From assembly GCA_020639155.1 (NCBI GenBank), contig JACKHF010000001.1, positions 1,054,001 to 1,118,000 of the forward strand: DNA of 64,000 bases, given 5' to 3'. Origin of the DNA: Phycisphaeraceae bacterium (GTDB taxonomy: Bacteria; Planctomycetota; Phycisphaerae; Phycisphaerales; UBA1924). The translations under genes and the position numbers were made by a program. The notes under the pieces are model-generated. The model ran no database searches, had not been told where the DNA came from, and saw nothing but the letters and a program-made list of their open reading frames with translations. Shown piece by piece: positions 8,863-16,553 of this stretch (position 1 is the stretch's first letter; every line of letters starts with the position of its first letter).

Positions 8863-9399
8863 TTACGGGCAGCCTGCTGCGTACTCGTTGCCGAAGCAGA
8901 TGTAATCAAAGATATTCAGACTGCCTGAGCCGTCGCAATCAGCGTATGTCGTGCCGGCTGCGTACTCGTTGCCGAAGCAGATGTAGTCGAAGATGTTGAG
9001 TGAACCAGAGCCATCACAGTCGGCGTAGCACACACTGTCGAGCACAACAACCTGCGACACCATGCCCAGTCCAGCGTGCGCTTCACAGAAGTAGTCATAC
9101 GTGCCGGGCGTATCGAAAGTGAACTCGTAGACCATTGGAGGGAGCGCAAGCCCGCCGCTGCTGAACACGCTGCCAGCCATTGGGCTTCCCGGTGTGCCGG
9201 ACACCACGTTGTGGCGACCCGAGATCCACGTCCAACGAACCGTGTCACCAACATTGATCTGCAAATCTATGTTCATGTTTGTCTGGGAGTTGTACACAAA
9301 GTCTGCGCCATCAAGCGCGACGTCATATGTTGTTTGGGCGCTTGCGGCGCAGGTTGCGCCGAGCATTAATGCGGCTGCCAGTGTTCGTGCGTACATCAT
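8863..9399 (-). CDS. Plastocyanin/cupredoxin-like copper protein with GC-type dockerin tail
   Basis: 178 residues from the ATG at 9399, with AAGGAG 7 bases upstream. The signal peptide (MMYARTLAAALMLGATCAASAQ) is followed by one cupredoxin domain. The type 1 copper ligands are visible: His63 (GRHNVV) and the loop C105-x2-H108-x4-M113 (FCEAHAGLGM), typical of plastocyanin and related blue copper proteins. Two dockerin repeats follow directly from about residue 124. It probably carries out electron transfer or copper binding at the cell surface. The redox partner is unknown, and no oxidase gene lies nearby. Confidence 0.92.
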   Translation of the reverse strand: MMYARTLAAALMLGATCAASAQTTYDVALDGADFVYNSQTNMNIDLQINVGDTVRWTWISGRHNVVSGTPGSPMAGSVFSSGGLALPPMVYEFTFDTPGTYDYFCEAHAGLGMVSQVVVLDSVCYADCDGSGSLNIFDYICFGNEYAAGTTYADCDGSGSLNIFDYICFGNEYAAGCP

Positions 9400-9531
9400 T
9401 GGAAAACTCCTTCGGGATGCTGTGATGGTGGATATTTCAGACCATGTTCAGCCTATCTGTGTTTGCATGCATGAACCACCCACACAACAGTGGGTCACCC
9501 GCAAATACACGCGCAGAACGTCCAATTAGAT

Positions 9532-9573
9532 AGAAAAACGCCCCAGACCGGATCATGCCGATCGGGGGCGTTT
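9532..9573 (-). terminator. Intrinsic terminator of the prepilin-type gene at 9618
   Basis: AAACGCCCC pairs with GGGGCGTTT around a 20-base loop that can itself fold; on the minus strand it is followed by TTTTTC. It lies about 45 bases past the stop at 9618. Confidence 0.75.
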
Positions 9574-9617
9574 CCAGTATGCTTCCGTGCAAGGAGAGAT
9601 GCAGCGAAGAAACTGCG

Positions 9618-10727
9618 TCAGTTGCTTGTGCTGATAACCACGTCATCGAACGACGAAACAACATCGATGGTGGTTGGCTGATTGCTGTCATTCACATGGC
9701 GTATCCCACCCGGGCTGACATAGAAGTTGCGCCAGTACTTCATGGTGGTGGAAGGATCGCCGACACCACGCTCCCGTGAGTTCAGGTAGTACCCATCGAT
9801 GCCTGCAGACTGCAGCACCATACCGCCGCGAGCTTCTGCAGGCAGGATGTCCTGCGATGCAGTCACATCGAGAGGCGAACTTGGGCTCCCGACAAGACCC
9901 ATGAGTGTCTGGAGCGCATCAACACCGCCAGGGTTCTGATCAGAAAGCAAGCTGTATGAGCGTGAACTGGGCTGACCTGTCTGGTCCTTGGTCGATCGAC
10001 CAAGATTTGTTGAGTTCAGGAAGGTTGTATTCGGCGCGAGATAGAATCGCGCGGGCTCGTCAAGGCTGCTGCCAGCGTCGAGGCGCACGAAGTTGTTCGT
10101 CGAAGCTGTACCGGAGATCTGGCGAGGTGCTGTCTCGTCCTCGACCCACGCGAGCATGGGATTTCCAAAAGCATCGATCAGACTTGGCAGTCTCTGATGG
10201 TCCGCAATGTTTCCAGCCGACTGTCCTCCGATGATGCCGTCCTGCGGATCGAAGAACTTTGCATCGGGTGTGTAGTACAGCTTGTTGTCATACTTCCCGG
10301 GGACACCGATCGCGTCGAGATCGACTTCAACGGTGCTTCCGTTGATCGGTCCAACGTCAACTGTGGGATTTGCTGGAAGTGTTGGACCAACCCATATGCC
10401 GCCCGCCAGATCAAGCATGATGTTCTGCATCGCGCTGAACCCACGCCCGGATGCTCCGGACGCAACGTTGTTCGGATGTGCCATCTCGCGAGGCGAGAAG
10501 TAGCCAGGCCAGCGGTTGTTGTCGTTGCGGAACTGCTGTGATGCCTTTGACACCTCGTTGAGCATCGAGCTTGTGAGCGCCGATCGTGCGATAGCGCGGG
10601 TTCGGCCAAGCATCGGTGCGATGATCGAGATGATGATGGCGATCACGATCAGCACAACCAGCAGTTCGATGAGTGTAAAGCCCTTGGCTGAGCTGGTTGA
10701 TCGGAGTGTTGTGTTGCAACGGCTCAT
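9618..10727 (-). CDS. Prepilin-type (pseudopilin-like) protein
   Basis: 369 residues from the ATG at 10727, with AGAGAGG upstream; the longer frame lacks a ribosome-binding site. The class III leader ends KG/FTLIE (cleavage after Gly16, Glu21), followed by a hydrophobic helix (VVLIVIAIIISIIAPML). The rest is a soluble domain with no transmembrane segments, including a CTERM-proximal region with YYLNSRERGVGDPS. It resembles type II secretion pseudopilins (GspG/H-like), but no secretion operon is adjacent, so it is an orphan pseudopilin of the type common in planctomycetes. Confidence 0.88.
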   Translation of the reverse strand: MSRCNTTLRSTSSAKGFTLIELLVVLIVIAIIISIIAPMLGRTRAIARSALTSSMLNEVSKASQQFRNDNNRWPGYFSPREMAHPNNVASGASGRGFSAMQNIMLDLAGGIWVGPTLPANPTVDVGPINGSTVEVDLDAIGVPGKYDNKLYYTPDAKFFDPQDGIIGGQSAGNIADHQRLPSLIDAFGNPMLAWVEDETAPRQISGTASTNNFVRLDAGSSLDEPARFYLAPNTTFLNSTNLGRSTKDQTGQPSSRSYSLLSDQNPGGVDALQTLMGLVGSPSSPLDVTASQDILPAEARGGMVLQSAGIDGYYLNSRERGVGDPSTTMKYWRNFYVSPGGIRHVNDSNQPTTIDVVSSFDDVVISTSN

Positions 10728-11174
10728 GGAGCGCCTCTCTTTAACTATTGAACTCGCGGGTAAACGAACCCGCAGCAACTTCTTTGCGCAGCAGAACGTG
10801 GTCGGTTCGGCCGATCGCATTCCGTGCGGTCTGCTTGTCAGCCGATCGAACTAAGTCCTGTCGTCCTCATCGTGCGCCAGCCGCGAACACTCCCCACGAG
10901 CGTTCTCCCCCGACTGCCTGAACTTCGCCATGCCTCAGCGTATCCGCCGAGCAGCGACTGGTAACTATTCGAGCCCTGCGCCCGAAAAGTTGCTTTGCCC
11001 GCCGAAAAACCATCAAGGCTTTGTTTTCTGATCGCTTCTCCCACTATTCATCGGTTCAGAGGGGCGGTATTGCCGAACAGGCAATACAAATCAACTGTAC
11101 ATAATAAGGTGGAAATCGATCATCAGAGACTCCTCACCACAGACTTTACGACAAATTATAGGACGCATCATTCC
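10728..11174. other. Divergent intergenic region
   Basis: These 447 bases separate the minus-strand prepilin gene from the plus-strand DCC-family gene and should carry both promoters. An open frame from 10995 extends the DCC gene upstream, but its N-terminal part has no family resemblance or ribosome-binding site. No hairpin or other gene was identified. Confidence 0.45.
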
Positions 11175-11582
11175 GTGGAGCAATCAGGCATATCTTCTGT
11201 GAACCAGGACCCGCAACGAGGTCAGCCGCTGTCGTCGCGCGATGTCTGCTTCTACGACGGCCGGTGCGGCATGTGCGTGCGATCAGCAAAGTGGGTGGGC
11301 AGACTGGACTGGCTGAGCCGCATCGATTTCCGCGATCTTTCGACCGACCCGTCGCTGCCCATGTCGATCGAGGACACGATGGCTGGGATGCCGATGGTCA
11401 CTCGATCGGGCAAGACACTGATCGGATTCCCAGCAATGCGTCGCGCGATCGTGCAGACACCGCTCGGGTTCATCCCAGGACTATTGATGTACCTGCCGGG
11501 CATCAGCCATCTCGGCACACGCGTCTACAAGCGCGCAGCTGCGCATCGGAAAGCAGTCGTGTGCAAGCTGCAGGCAGAGTGA
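11175..11582 (+). CDS. DCC-family (DUF393) thiol-disulfide oxidoreductase-like protein
   Basis: 135 residues if the GTG at 11175 is used. A second GTG at 11199 is possible, and the frame is open back to an ATG at 10995 with unlikely sequence. The motif VCFYDGRCGMC (DxxCxxC) close to the N-terminus is the hallmark of DCC/DUF393 proteins, predicted thiol-disulfide oxidoreductases. The C-terminal part (GFIPGLLMYLPGISHLGTRVYK) fits the family ending with its hydrophobic segment. The substrate is unknown. It probably precedes the macro-domain gene in the same transcript (62-base gap). Confidence 0.82.
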   Translation: MEQSGISSVNQDPQRGQPLSSRDVCFYDGRCGMCVRSAKWVGRLDWLSRIDFRDLSTDPSLPMSIEDTMAGMPMVTRSGKTLIGFPAMRRAIVQTPLGFIPGLLMYLPGISHLGTRVYKRAAAHRKAVVCKLQAE

Positions 11583-11644
11583 ACACAGAGCCATGTGTTG
11601 CCGTGGTATGCAACTGCAAGCCCTTCAACCCAGTATGATCGTTC

Positions 11645-12118
11645 GTGACTCCTGAAGTTGTTAAAGGCGATATGCTCGATCAGCGCGTTGATGCGATTGT
11701 CAACGCGTGGAATCGCAACATTATCCCGCAGTGGCTGCTGCTTCCTCAGGGCGTATCGCGCGCGATCAGGAAACGCGCTGGGAAGCAGCCGTTCCGCGAA
11801 CTCGCCAGGCATGGCCCCATCCCTCTTGGCGCTGCGGTTGTGACATCGGCAGGCGAGCTTCCGTACAAAGCGATCATCCATGTTGCGGGCATCAACCTGC
11901 GCTGGTTTGCAACAGAAAAGTCCATCAAAGATTCGGTTGTGTCAGCAATGCGATGCGCAGAAGAGCTTGGGATGACATCGATCGCGCTGCCGATCATTGG
12001 TTCCGGCTCTGGCAACCGCAGCAGAGAAACCGCGATTACGCATATGAAGAGTGCGTTTGCTGGTATCTCGTCGGGTATCAGAGCGGTTATTGTTGAGTAT
12101 CAGCCGGGTTCGCTTTAG
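11645..12118 (+). CDS. Macro-domain protein (ADP-ribose binding or hydrolysis)
   Basis: 157 residues from a GTG at 11645; no strong ribosome-binding site. The N-terminus VVKGDMLDQRVDAIVNAWN matches the macro-domain start GDIT...DAIVNAAN. G.AVVTSAGELPYKAIIHVAG matches the second conserved block. PIIGSGSGNRS is the glycine-rich ADP-ribose binding loop. It probably recognises or removes ADP-ribose-type modifications in the cytoplasm. The 3' end overlaps the convergent PhzF-family gene by 32 bases. Confidence 0.85.
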   Translation: MTPEVVKGDMLDQRVDAIVNAWNRNIIPQWLLLPQGVSRAIRKRAGKQPFRELARHGPIPLGAAVVTSAGELPYKAIIHVAGINLRWFATEKSIKDSVVSAMRCAEELGMTSIALPIIGSGSGNRSRETAITHMKSAFAGISSGIRAVIVEYQPGSL

Positions 12119-12908
12119 AGGATAATGGCAGATGAATCACACCCTCCGCGTACAACACCGCTGATGCTCCGAGCAGCACGCGACCACCATTCACCTCAAC
12201 AACAAGCTCGCCACCACGCTGAGAGAGTTGCTGCGCAGTCATGCGCTGCTTACCGAGCCTTTCAGACCACATCGGCCCAAGAATGCAATGCGCCGATCCC
12301 GTCACCTGATCCTCGTTGATACCCGCGTGCGGCGCGAAGTATCGCGACACAAAGTCGCATTGCGCCCCAGCCGCTGTGATGACGAGTCCCTCGGGACACG
12401 TCGCTGCAATTGTGTCGAGGTCCGGCGCGACATTGCGCACCGCCTGCTCGTCACGCAGGAATGCAATCAGCTTGCCCGCGTCATACAACGCAAGAACATC
12501 CGCTTTGATCGCAGTTTCGATCTCTGGCATCGCGTCGATGCGCTGTGCAAACGTTGCTGGAAAATCAAGGATGTACAGATTGTCTTGTGCTCTGACGCGC
12601 AATATGCCACTGTTTGATGAGAACACAACATCTCGTGATTCTCGCGCTATGCGCGACAGAATGACACTTGCAGCTGCGAGCGTGCCATGCCCGCACAGCG
12701 CGATCTCGGTTGTGCATGTGAACCAACGGATGTCCCACGAGTTGTCACCAAACACAAGGAAAGCGGTGATCGGTGCGTTGTTCTCCATCGCAACTGACTG
12801 GAGCAGCGCATCGTCCAGCCACGCATCAAGCACACACACCACCGCGGGGTTGCCCGCAAAGAGCGTGGAAGTAAACGCATCGACGTGGAAGGTGCGGATG
12901 ATGGGCAT
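12087..12908 (-). CDS. PhzF-family isomerase-like protein, catalytic Glu apparently absent
   Basis: 273 residues from the ATG at 12908. PhzF family blocks are clear: HVDAFTSTLFAGNPAVV at the N-terminus, LCGHGTLAAA near residue 72, and DQVTGSAHC..GP.W.E.LGK in the second half. The two-lobed diaminopimelate epimerase-like fold is expected. In characterised members the catalytic Glu lies in (M)NLSE(T/S)xF; here the aligned stretch is NNAPITAF, with Ile at the Glu position. It may be inactive as an isomerase or use another residue. The substrate is unknown. Confidence 0.88.
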   Translation of the reverse strand: MPIIRTFHVDAFTSTLFAGNPAVVCVLDAWLDDALLQSVAMENNAPITAFLVFGDNSWDIRWFTCTTEIALCGHGTLAAASVILSRIARESRDVVFSSNSGILRVRAQDNLYILDFPATFAQRIDAMPEIETAIKADVLALYDAGKLIAFLRDEQAVRNVAPDLDTIAATCPEGLVITAAGAQCDFVSRYFAPHAGINEDQVTGSAHCILGPMWSERLGKQRMTAQQLSQRGGELVVEVNGGRVLLGASAVLYAEGVIHLPLSSKANPADTQQ

Positions 12909-12997
12909 TAGGAGCTCGGTCTCGGATGAGGACTGTAATCACCCAAAAAGGCAGTCAAAGGCGGTTTATCTTCCGTATCAAGGTTAAAACGCAAAGA

Positions 12998-13047
12998 TAA
13001 ATCGACTAAATATCTGAATTATGTCGATTTAAAATCGACATATATCC
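12998..13047. promoter_or_regulatory. Inverted and direct repeats upstream of the ATPase gene (candidate operator)
   Basis: ATGTCGATTT at 13021-13030 and AAATCGACAT at 13032-13041 form a perfect 10-bp inverted repeat around one base. The half-site AAATCGAC also occurs at about 12999-13006, and the sequence following each copy (AAATATCTGAATTATG, ATATATCCGAATATG) is similar, giving an imperfect direct repeat of about 23 bases. The site is AT-rich compared with its surroundings and ends at the start of the gene at 13052, fitting an operator. Confidence 0.5.
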
Positions 13048-13051
13048 GAAT

Positions 13052-14548
13052 ATGTGTAGAATGAATCCCATGGACTCGACAACTTGGCAACCAACAAGCG
13101 AAGATAATCTTGCAGCTCTGGTGCAGCAGAACCCTTGGCATCAGCTCGAAAATGTGCCAAGGTCTCTCGCATTCACATTCCCGCGATCTCTCTCAAAGCT
13201 GCTTTGGCAAACACTCCAACAGCCGCTTGGTCGATATCAAGTGATTATAGGTCCTCGTCGTGTCGGCAAAACCGTTACGATGTACCAAACGATTCAGTCG
13301 CTCATCGAAGCTGGAGTGCATCCGCAGCGTCTCTGGTTTTTGAATCTTGATCATCCTCTCTTGATGAACTATGAACTCGACGCGTGGGTCCGCGCGATCA
13401 CCAAACGATTTGGTGCAGACGAGAGTAGGCCACTCTACCTGTTCCTTGATGAAGTCAGCATGTCCCACAACTGGGATCGATGGCTCAAAGTGTTCTATGA
13501 CGAAAGGAGACCGATTCGGGTTGTAGCCACATCAAGTTCAACAGCAGCTTTACGAGGACGAACAGTTGAAAGCGGTATAGGCAGATGGACTGAGCAGTAT
13601 CTGACACCCTACTCGTTCAGCGAGTACCTGCAACTTCGTGAGCACGAACTTCCCAGCTTCGAAGTTGGCAGCAATCTACTCGACACACTCCGTTCATGCG
13701 CTGCATCGCAGCCTCTGTTTAACGTGATTCATCATCGGATCATGTACCTTCTTGTTGGAGGATTTCCTGAGTTATTGCTGAGAGAGCACAATACAGAGTC
13801 CATGGAAACTGCGATGCTCCGTTCGCAACAGACGTTGCGACAGGAAGCCGTTCAGCGTGTTGCCACGATGGACATTCCGCAAGTCTTTGATATCAAGCAC
13901 CCATTTCTGCTCGAGCGGCTGGTCTATGTTCTTGGCGGACAAATGTGCGGAATAATGAACATGACAAACCTTGCGAGCTTGTTGAGCTTGCATCGCCATA
14001 CTGTTGCGCAGTATGTCAGCTACCTTGAGCAGGCATTCCTGATCTTCACGCTTCCAAATTATGCGCACTCGGAAGAAGCAGTTCAAAGACGAGGGCAGAA
14101 AGTATACTTTGTTGACGGTGCAGTTCGGAATGCAGCTCTTCAGCGCGGCATTGCTCCTGTAAGTGATGCACGAGAACAAGGATTCCTTACAGAGAACGCC
14201 GCTGTATCACATCTCCAATCACTGTCACTACAAACAGGTGTTCGAACATACCACTGGCGTGACAATGGCAGAGAGGTTGATGTCATTTACGATGATCCCT
14301 CAGGGCCGCTGGCATTTGAGATTACAACTTCATCCAATCACACACTCAAAGGCATACACGCATTGTGTGAAAAATACCCCCAGTTCCAGAAAAGATGCTT
14401 CATTGTCTCGTCAGAGTCCTCTTCACTCAACATGCCCGAAGATGATCCAAACGGTGTAGGTCGAATACCCTTTGATCTGTTCATGATCACTATTGGCAGG
14501 CAGGCCGAATATGCGATGACCCAGCGGTTGGGGATGTTTATACCCTAA
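13052..14548 (+). CDS. AAA-type ATPase with DUF4143 (COG1373-like)
   Basis: 498 residues from the ATG at 13052; in-frame ATGs at 13061 and 13070 are equally possible because no clear ribosome-binding site is present. Walker A GPRRVGKT lies at residues 67-74 and Walker B LYLFLDEV with D133-E134. ATSSSTAALRGR fits sensor 1. The C-terminal half (LANLLS.HR.TV..YV.YLEQAFLIFTLP..., then an R-E-V-D-V nuclease-like strand) matches DUF4143. Members are common in genomes with mobile content; the cellular role is not established. The coding sequence looks somewhat less GC-rich than neighbouring housekeeping genes, suggesting acquisition. Confidence 0.9.
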   Translation: MCRMNPMDSTTWQPTSEDNLAALVQQNPWHQLENVPRSLAFTFPRSLSKLLWQTLQQPLGRYQVIIGPRRVGKTVTMYQTIQSLIEAGVHPQRLWFLNLDHPLLMNYELDAWVRAITKRFGADESRPLYLFLDEVSMSHNWDRWLKVFYDERRPIRVVATSSSTAALRGRTVESGIGRWTEQYLTPYSFSEYLQLREHELPSFEVGSNLLDTLRSCAASQPLFNVIHHRIMYLLVGGFPELLLREHNTESMETAMLRSQQTLRQEAVQRVATMDIPQVFDIKHPFLLERLVYVLGGQMCGIMNMTNLASLLSLHRHTVAQYVSYLEQAFLIFTLPNYAHSEEAVQRRGQKVYFVDGAVRNAALQRGIAPVSDAREQGFLTENAAVSHLQSLSLQTGVRTYHWRDNGREVDVIYDDPSGPLAFEITTSSNHTLKGIHALCEKYPQFQKRCFIVSSESSSLNMPEDDPNGVGRIPFDLFMITIGRQAEYAMTQRLGMFIP

Positions 14549-14871
14549 GTCTTCAGCCCCCACCAACCCCATTCTTCCTCTGCCAAAGCGAGACTCTGAG
14601 CAGCAGTGAACCTATCCTCTTGGCCCCGCGAAATGCGTTCCCGCGATCGGTCTTTTTCCAGTCGATCCCGGGCACCTGCGAATCTTTGTTCTCAGGCTGA
14701 AAATCGGGTTTTTCGGGCGACTTGTAGAGGTTTTGTGACAGTTTGGGTCGAGCGAATCAGGTGGTGGGCACCGGTTCAATCGAGTCTGCCAGATACATAG
14801 ATACAGGTTCATCCATCTCACTGGATCCGCTCAAGCGGACCATTGGCACAGACATAAAAGAGGACACGCCC
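14549..14871. other. Intergenic region upstream of atpA
   Basis: 323 bases without a supported gene. It must contain the atpA promoter and leader. A frame open from 14743 into atpA has no ribosome-binding site and no resemblance to the subunit alpha N-terminus. No tRNA or terminator was recognised. Confidence 0.45.
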
Positions 14872-16431
14872 GTGAGCATGAAGATCAAGGCTGACGAGAT
14901 CACCAGCGTCATCAAGCAGGAAATCGCGCAGTACGCCTCGGAACTCGAGGTCTCAGAGGTCGGCCGCGTCATCGAGGTCGGCGACGGTATTGCTCGTATC
15001 TACGGGCTTGCCAAGGCGATGGCTGGCGAACTGCTCGAGTTCGAGACGTCTGAAGGCAGCGTCATGGGGCAGGTCATGAACCTGAACACCGACACCGTCG
15101 GTGCGGTCATCTACGGCGACTATCTCGCTGTGAAGGAGGGCGACCTCGTCAAGTCCACAGGCCGCCTGCTCGAAGTGCCCGTGGGCCCTGAAATGCTCGG
15201 TCGCGTTGTGAACCCGCTCGGCCAGCCGATCGACGGCGGCCCCGCGATCAACACATCCGAGCGCCGCAAGGTCGACATCATCGCACCGGGCATTGCCGAT
15301 CGCCAGCCTGTGACCGAGCCCATGCAGACCGGTATCAAGGCTGTTGACTCCATGATCCCGATCGGGAAGGGCCAGCGCGAACTGATCATCGGTGACCGCA
15401 AGACGGGTAAGACCGCGGTCGCTGTTGATGCGATCATCAACCAGAAGCAGTACTGGGGCACACCCGAGGCTGTGGTCTGCGTGTACGTCGCGGTCGGCCA
15501 GAAGGAATCGACCGTTGCTGGCGTTGTTGAGCAGCTGAAGAAGCACGGCGCGATGGACTACACGGTCGTCGTCTCCGCAGGCTCGTCCGACTCCGCACCC
15601 ATGCAGTACGTCGCGCCGTACACCGGCTGCACCATCGGCGAGTACTTCATGTGGCAGGGCAAGGAAGGCAAGACACCGAAGCACGCACTGTGCATCTACG
15701 ACGACCTTTCCAAGCAGGCTGTTGCGTATCGCCAGCTGTCGCTGCTGCTGCGTCGTCCGCCCGGACGCGAGGCCTATCCCGGCGACGTGTTCTATCTGCA
15801 CTCACGCCTGCTGGAACGCGCTACCAAGCTGTCCGACGAGAACGGCGCAGGCTCACTTACAGCTCTGCCCATCATCGAGACACAGGAAGGTGACGTGTCG
15901 GCGTACATCCCGACCAACGTTATTTCGATTACCGACGGTCAGATCTATCTCGAGCCGGAACTGTTCTTCTCGGGTGTCCGCCCTGCTATCAACGCCGGTA
16001 TCTCGGTGTCGCGCGTGGGTGGTAACGCGCAGGTGAAGGCGATGAAGAAGATCGCTGGCTCACTGCGTCTCGACCTTGCAGCCTTCCGCGAACTGGAAGC
16101 GTTCGCGCAGCTCGGCACCGAACTCGACGCTGCAACACAGAAGCAGCTCGATCGCGGTGCACGCATGGTCGAACTGCTGAAGCAGCCGCAATACGTGCCA
16201 TACAACGTGACCGATCAGGTCATCTCGATCTACGCAGGTGCAAAGGGCTATCTCGACGATGTGCCAACAAACAAAGTGGCGCAGTACGAGAAGGATCTGC
16301 TCTCATACTTCCAGACTGTTGGCAAGGGCATTCGCGATCGTCTCGACCAGTCCAAAGCACTTAGCGACGACATCGTGAAGGATCTTGATGACGCGATGAA
16401 GACATTCAAGAAGGACTGGAAGCCGAACTGA
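14872..16431 (+). CDS. atpA: F0F1 ATP synthase subunit alpha
   Basis: 519 residues, the usual family length. The GTG at 14872 is preferred because AGAGGA lies 7 bases upstream; the ATG two codons later (14878) is further from it. The regulatory nucleotide-binding P-loop GDRKTGKT lies at about residues 174-181. Other alpha-subunit blocks are intact: [17 protein letters not shown] ([15 protein letters not shown]), [24 protein letters not shown], and [19 protein letters not shown]. It is part of the membrane F1 catalytic head. Unusually, no other atp gene flanks it: an AAA/DUF4143 ATPase lies upstream and a dockerin protein array downstream, so it is an isolated copy with its own terminator. Confidence 0.97.
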   Translation: MSMKIKADEITSVIKQEIAQYASELEVSEVGRVIEVGDGIARIYGLAKAMAGELLEFETSEGSVMGQVMNLNTDTVGAVIYGDYLAVKEGDLVKSTGRLLEVPVGPEMLGRVVNPLGQPIDGGPAINTSERRKVDIIAPGIADRQPVTEPMQTGIKAVDSMIPIGKGQRELIIGDRKTGKTAVAVDAIINQKQYWGTPEAVVCVYVAVGQKESTVAGVVEQLKKHGAMDYTVVVSAGSSDSAPMQYVAPYTGCTIGEYFMWQGKEGKTPKHALCIYDDLSKQAVAYRQLSLLLRRPPGREAYPGDVFYLHSRLLERATKLSDENGAGSLTALPIIETQEGDVSAYIPTNVISITDGQIYLEPELFFSGVRPAINAGISVSRVGGNAQVKAMKKIAGSLRLDLAAFRELEAFAQLGTELDAATQKQLDRGARMVELLKQPQYVPYNVTDQVISIYAGAKGYLDDVPTNKVAQYEKDLLSYFQTVGKGIRDRLDQSKALSDDIVKDLDDAMKTFKKDWKPN

Positions 16432-16467
16432 AGTTGCTTGTTCAAAGAGAATATGAAGACTTTAAAG

Positions 16468-16493
16468 CCCGCTCCTGATGGAGCGGGTTTTTT
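16468..16493 (+). terminator. Intrinsic terminator of atpA
   Basis: CCCGCTCC-TGAT-GGAGCGGG (8-bp perfect stem, 4-base loop) followed by six T, 36 bases past the atpA stop. Confidence 0.95.
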
Positions 16494-16553
16494 CTTTGGT
16501 TTGATGTATACTGAATAAGATTCTTCGGGCCACGCACAAGAGGGAGCATGCAC

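Noticed and set aside
13052..14548. Transposase or IS element, because of the AAA domain and inverted repeat
   Set aside because: The protein has DUF4143 architecture, and the inverted repeat is a single internal palindrome without a matching terminal copy.
14743..14871. N-terminal extension of AtpA from 14743
   Set aside because: No family resemblance and no ribosome-binding site; the GTG at 14872 has AGAGGA at the correct distance.
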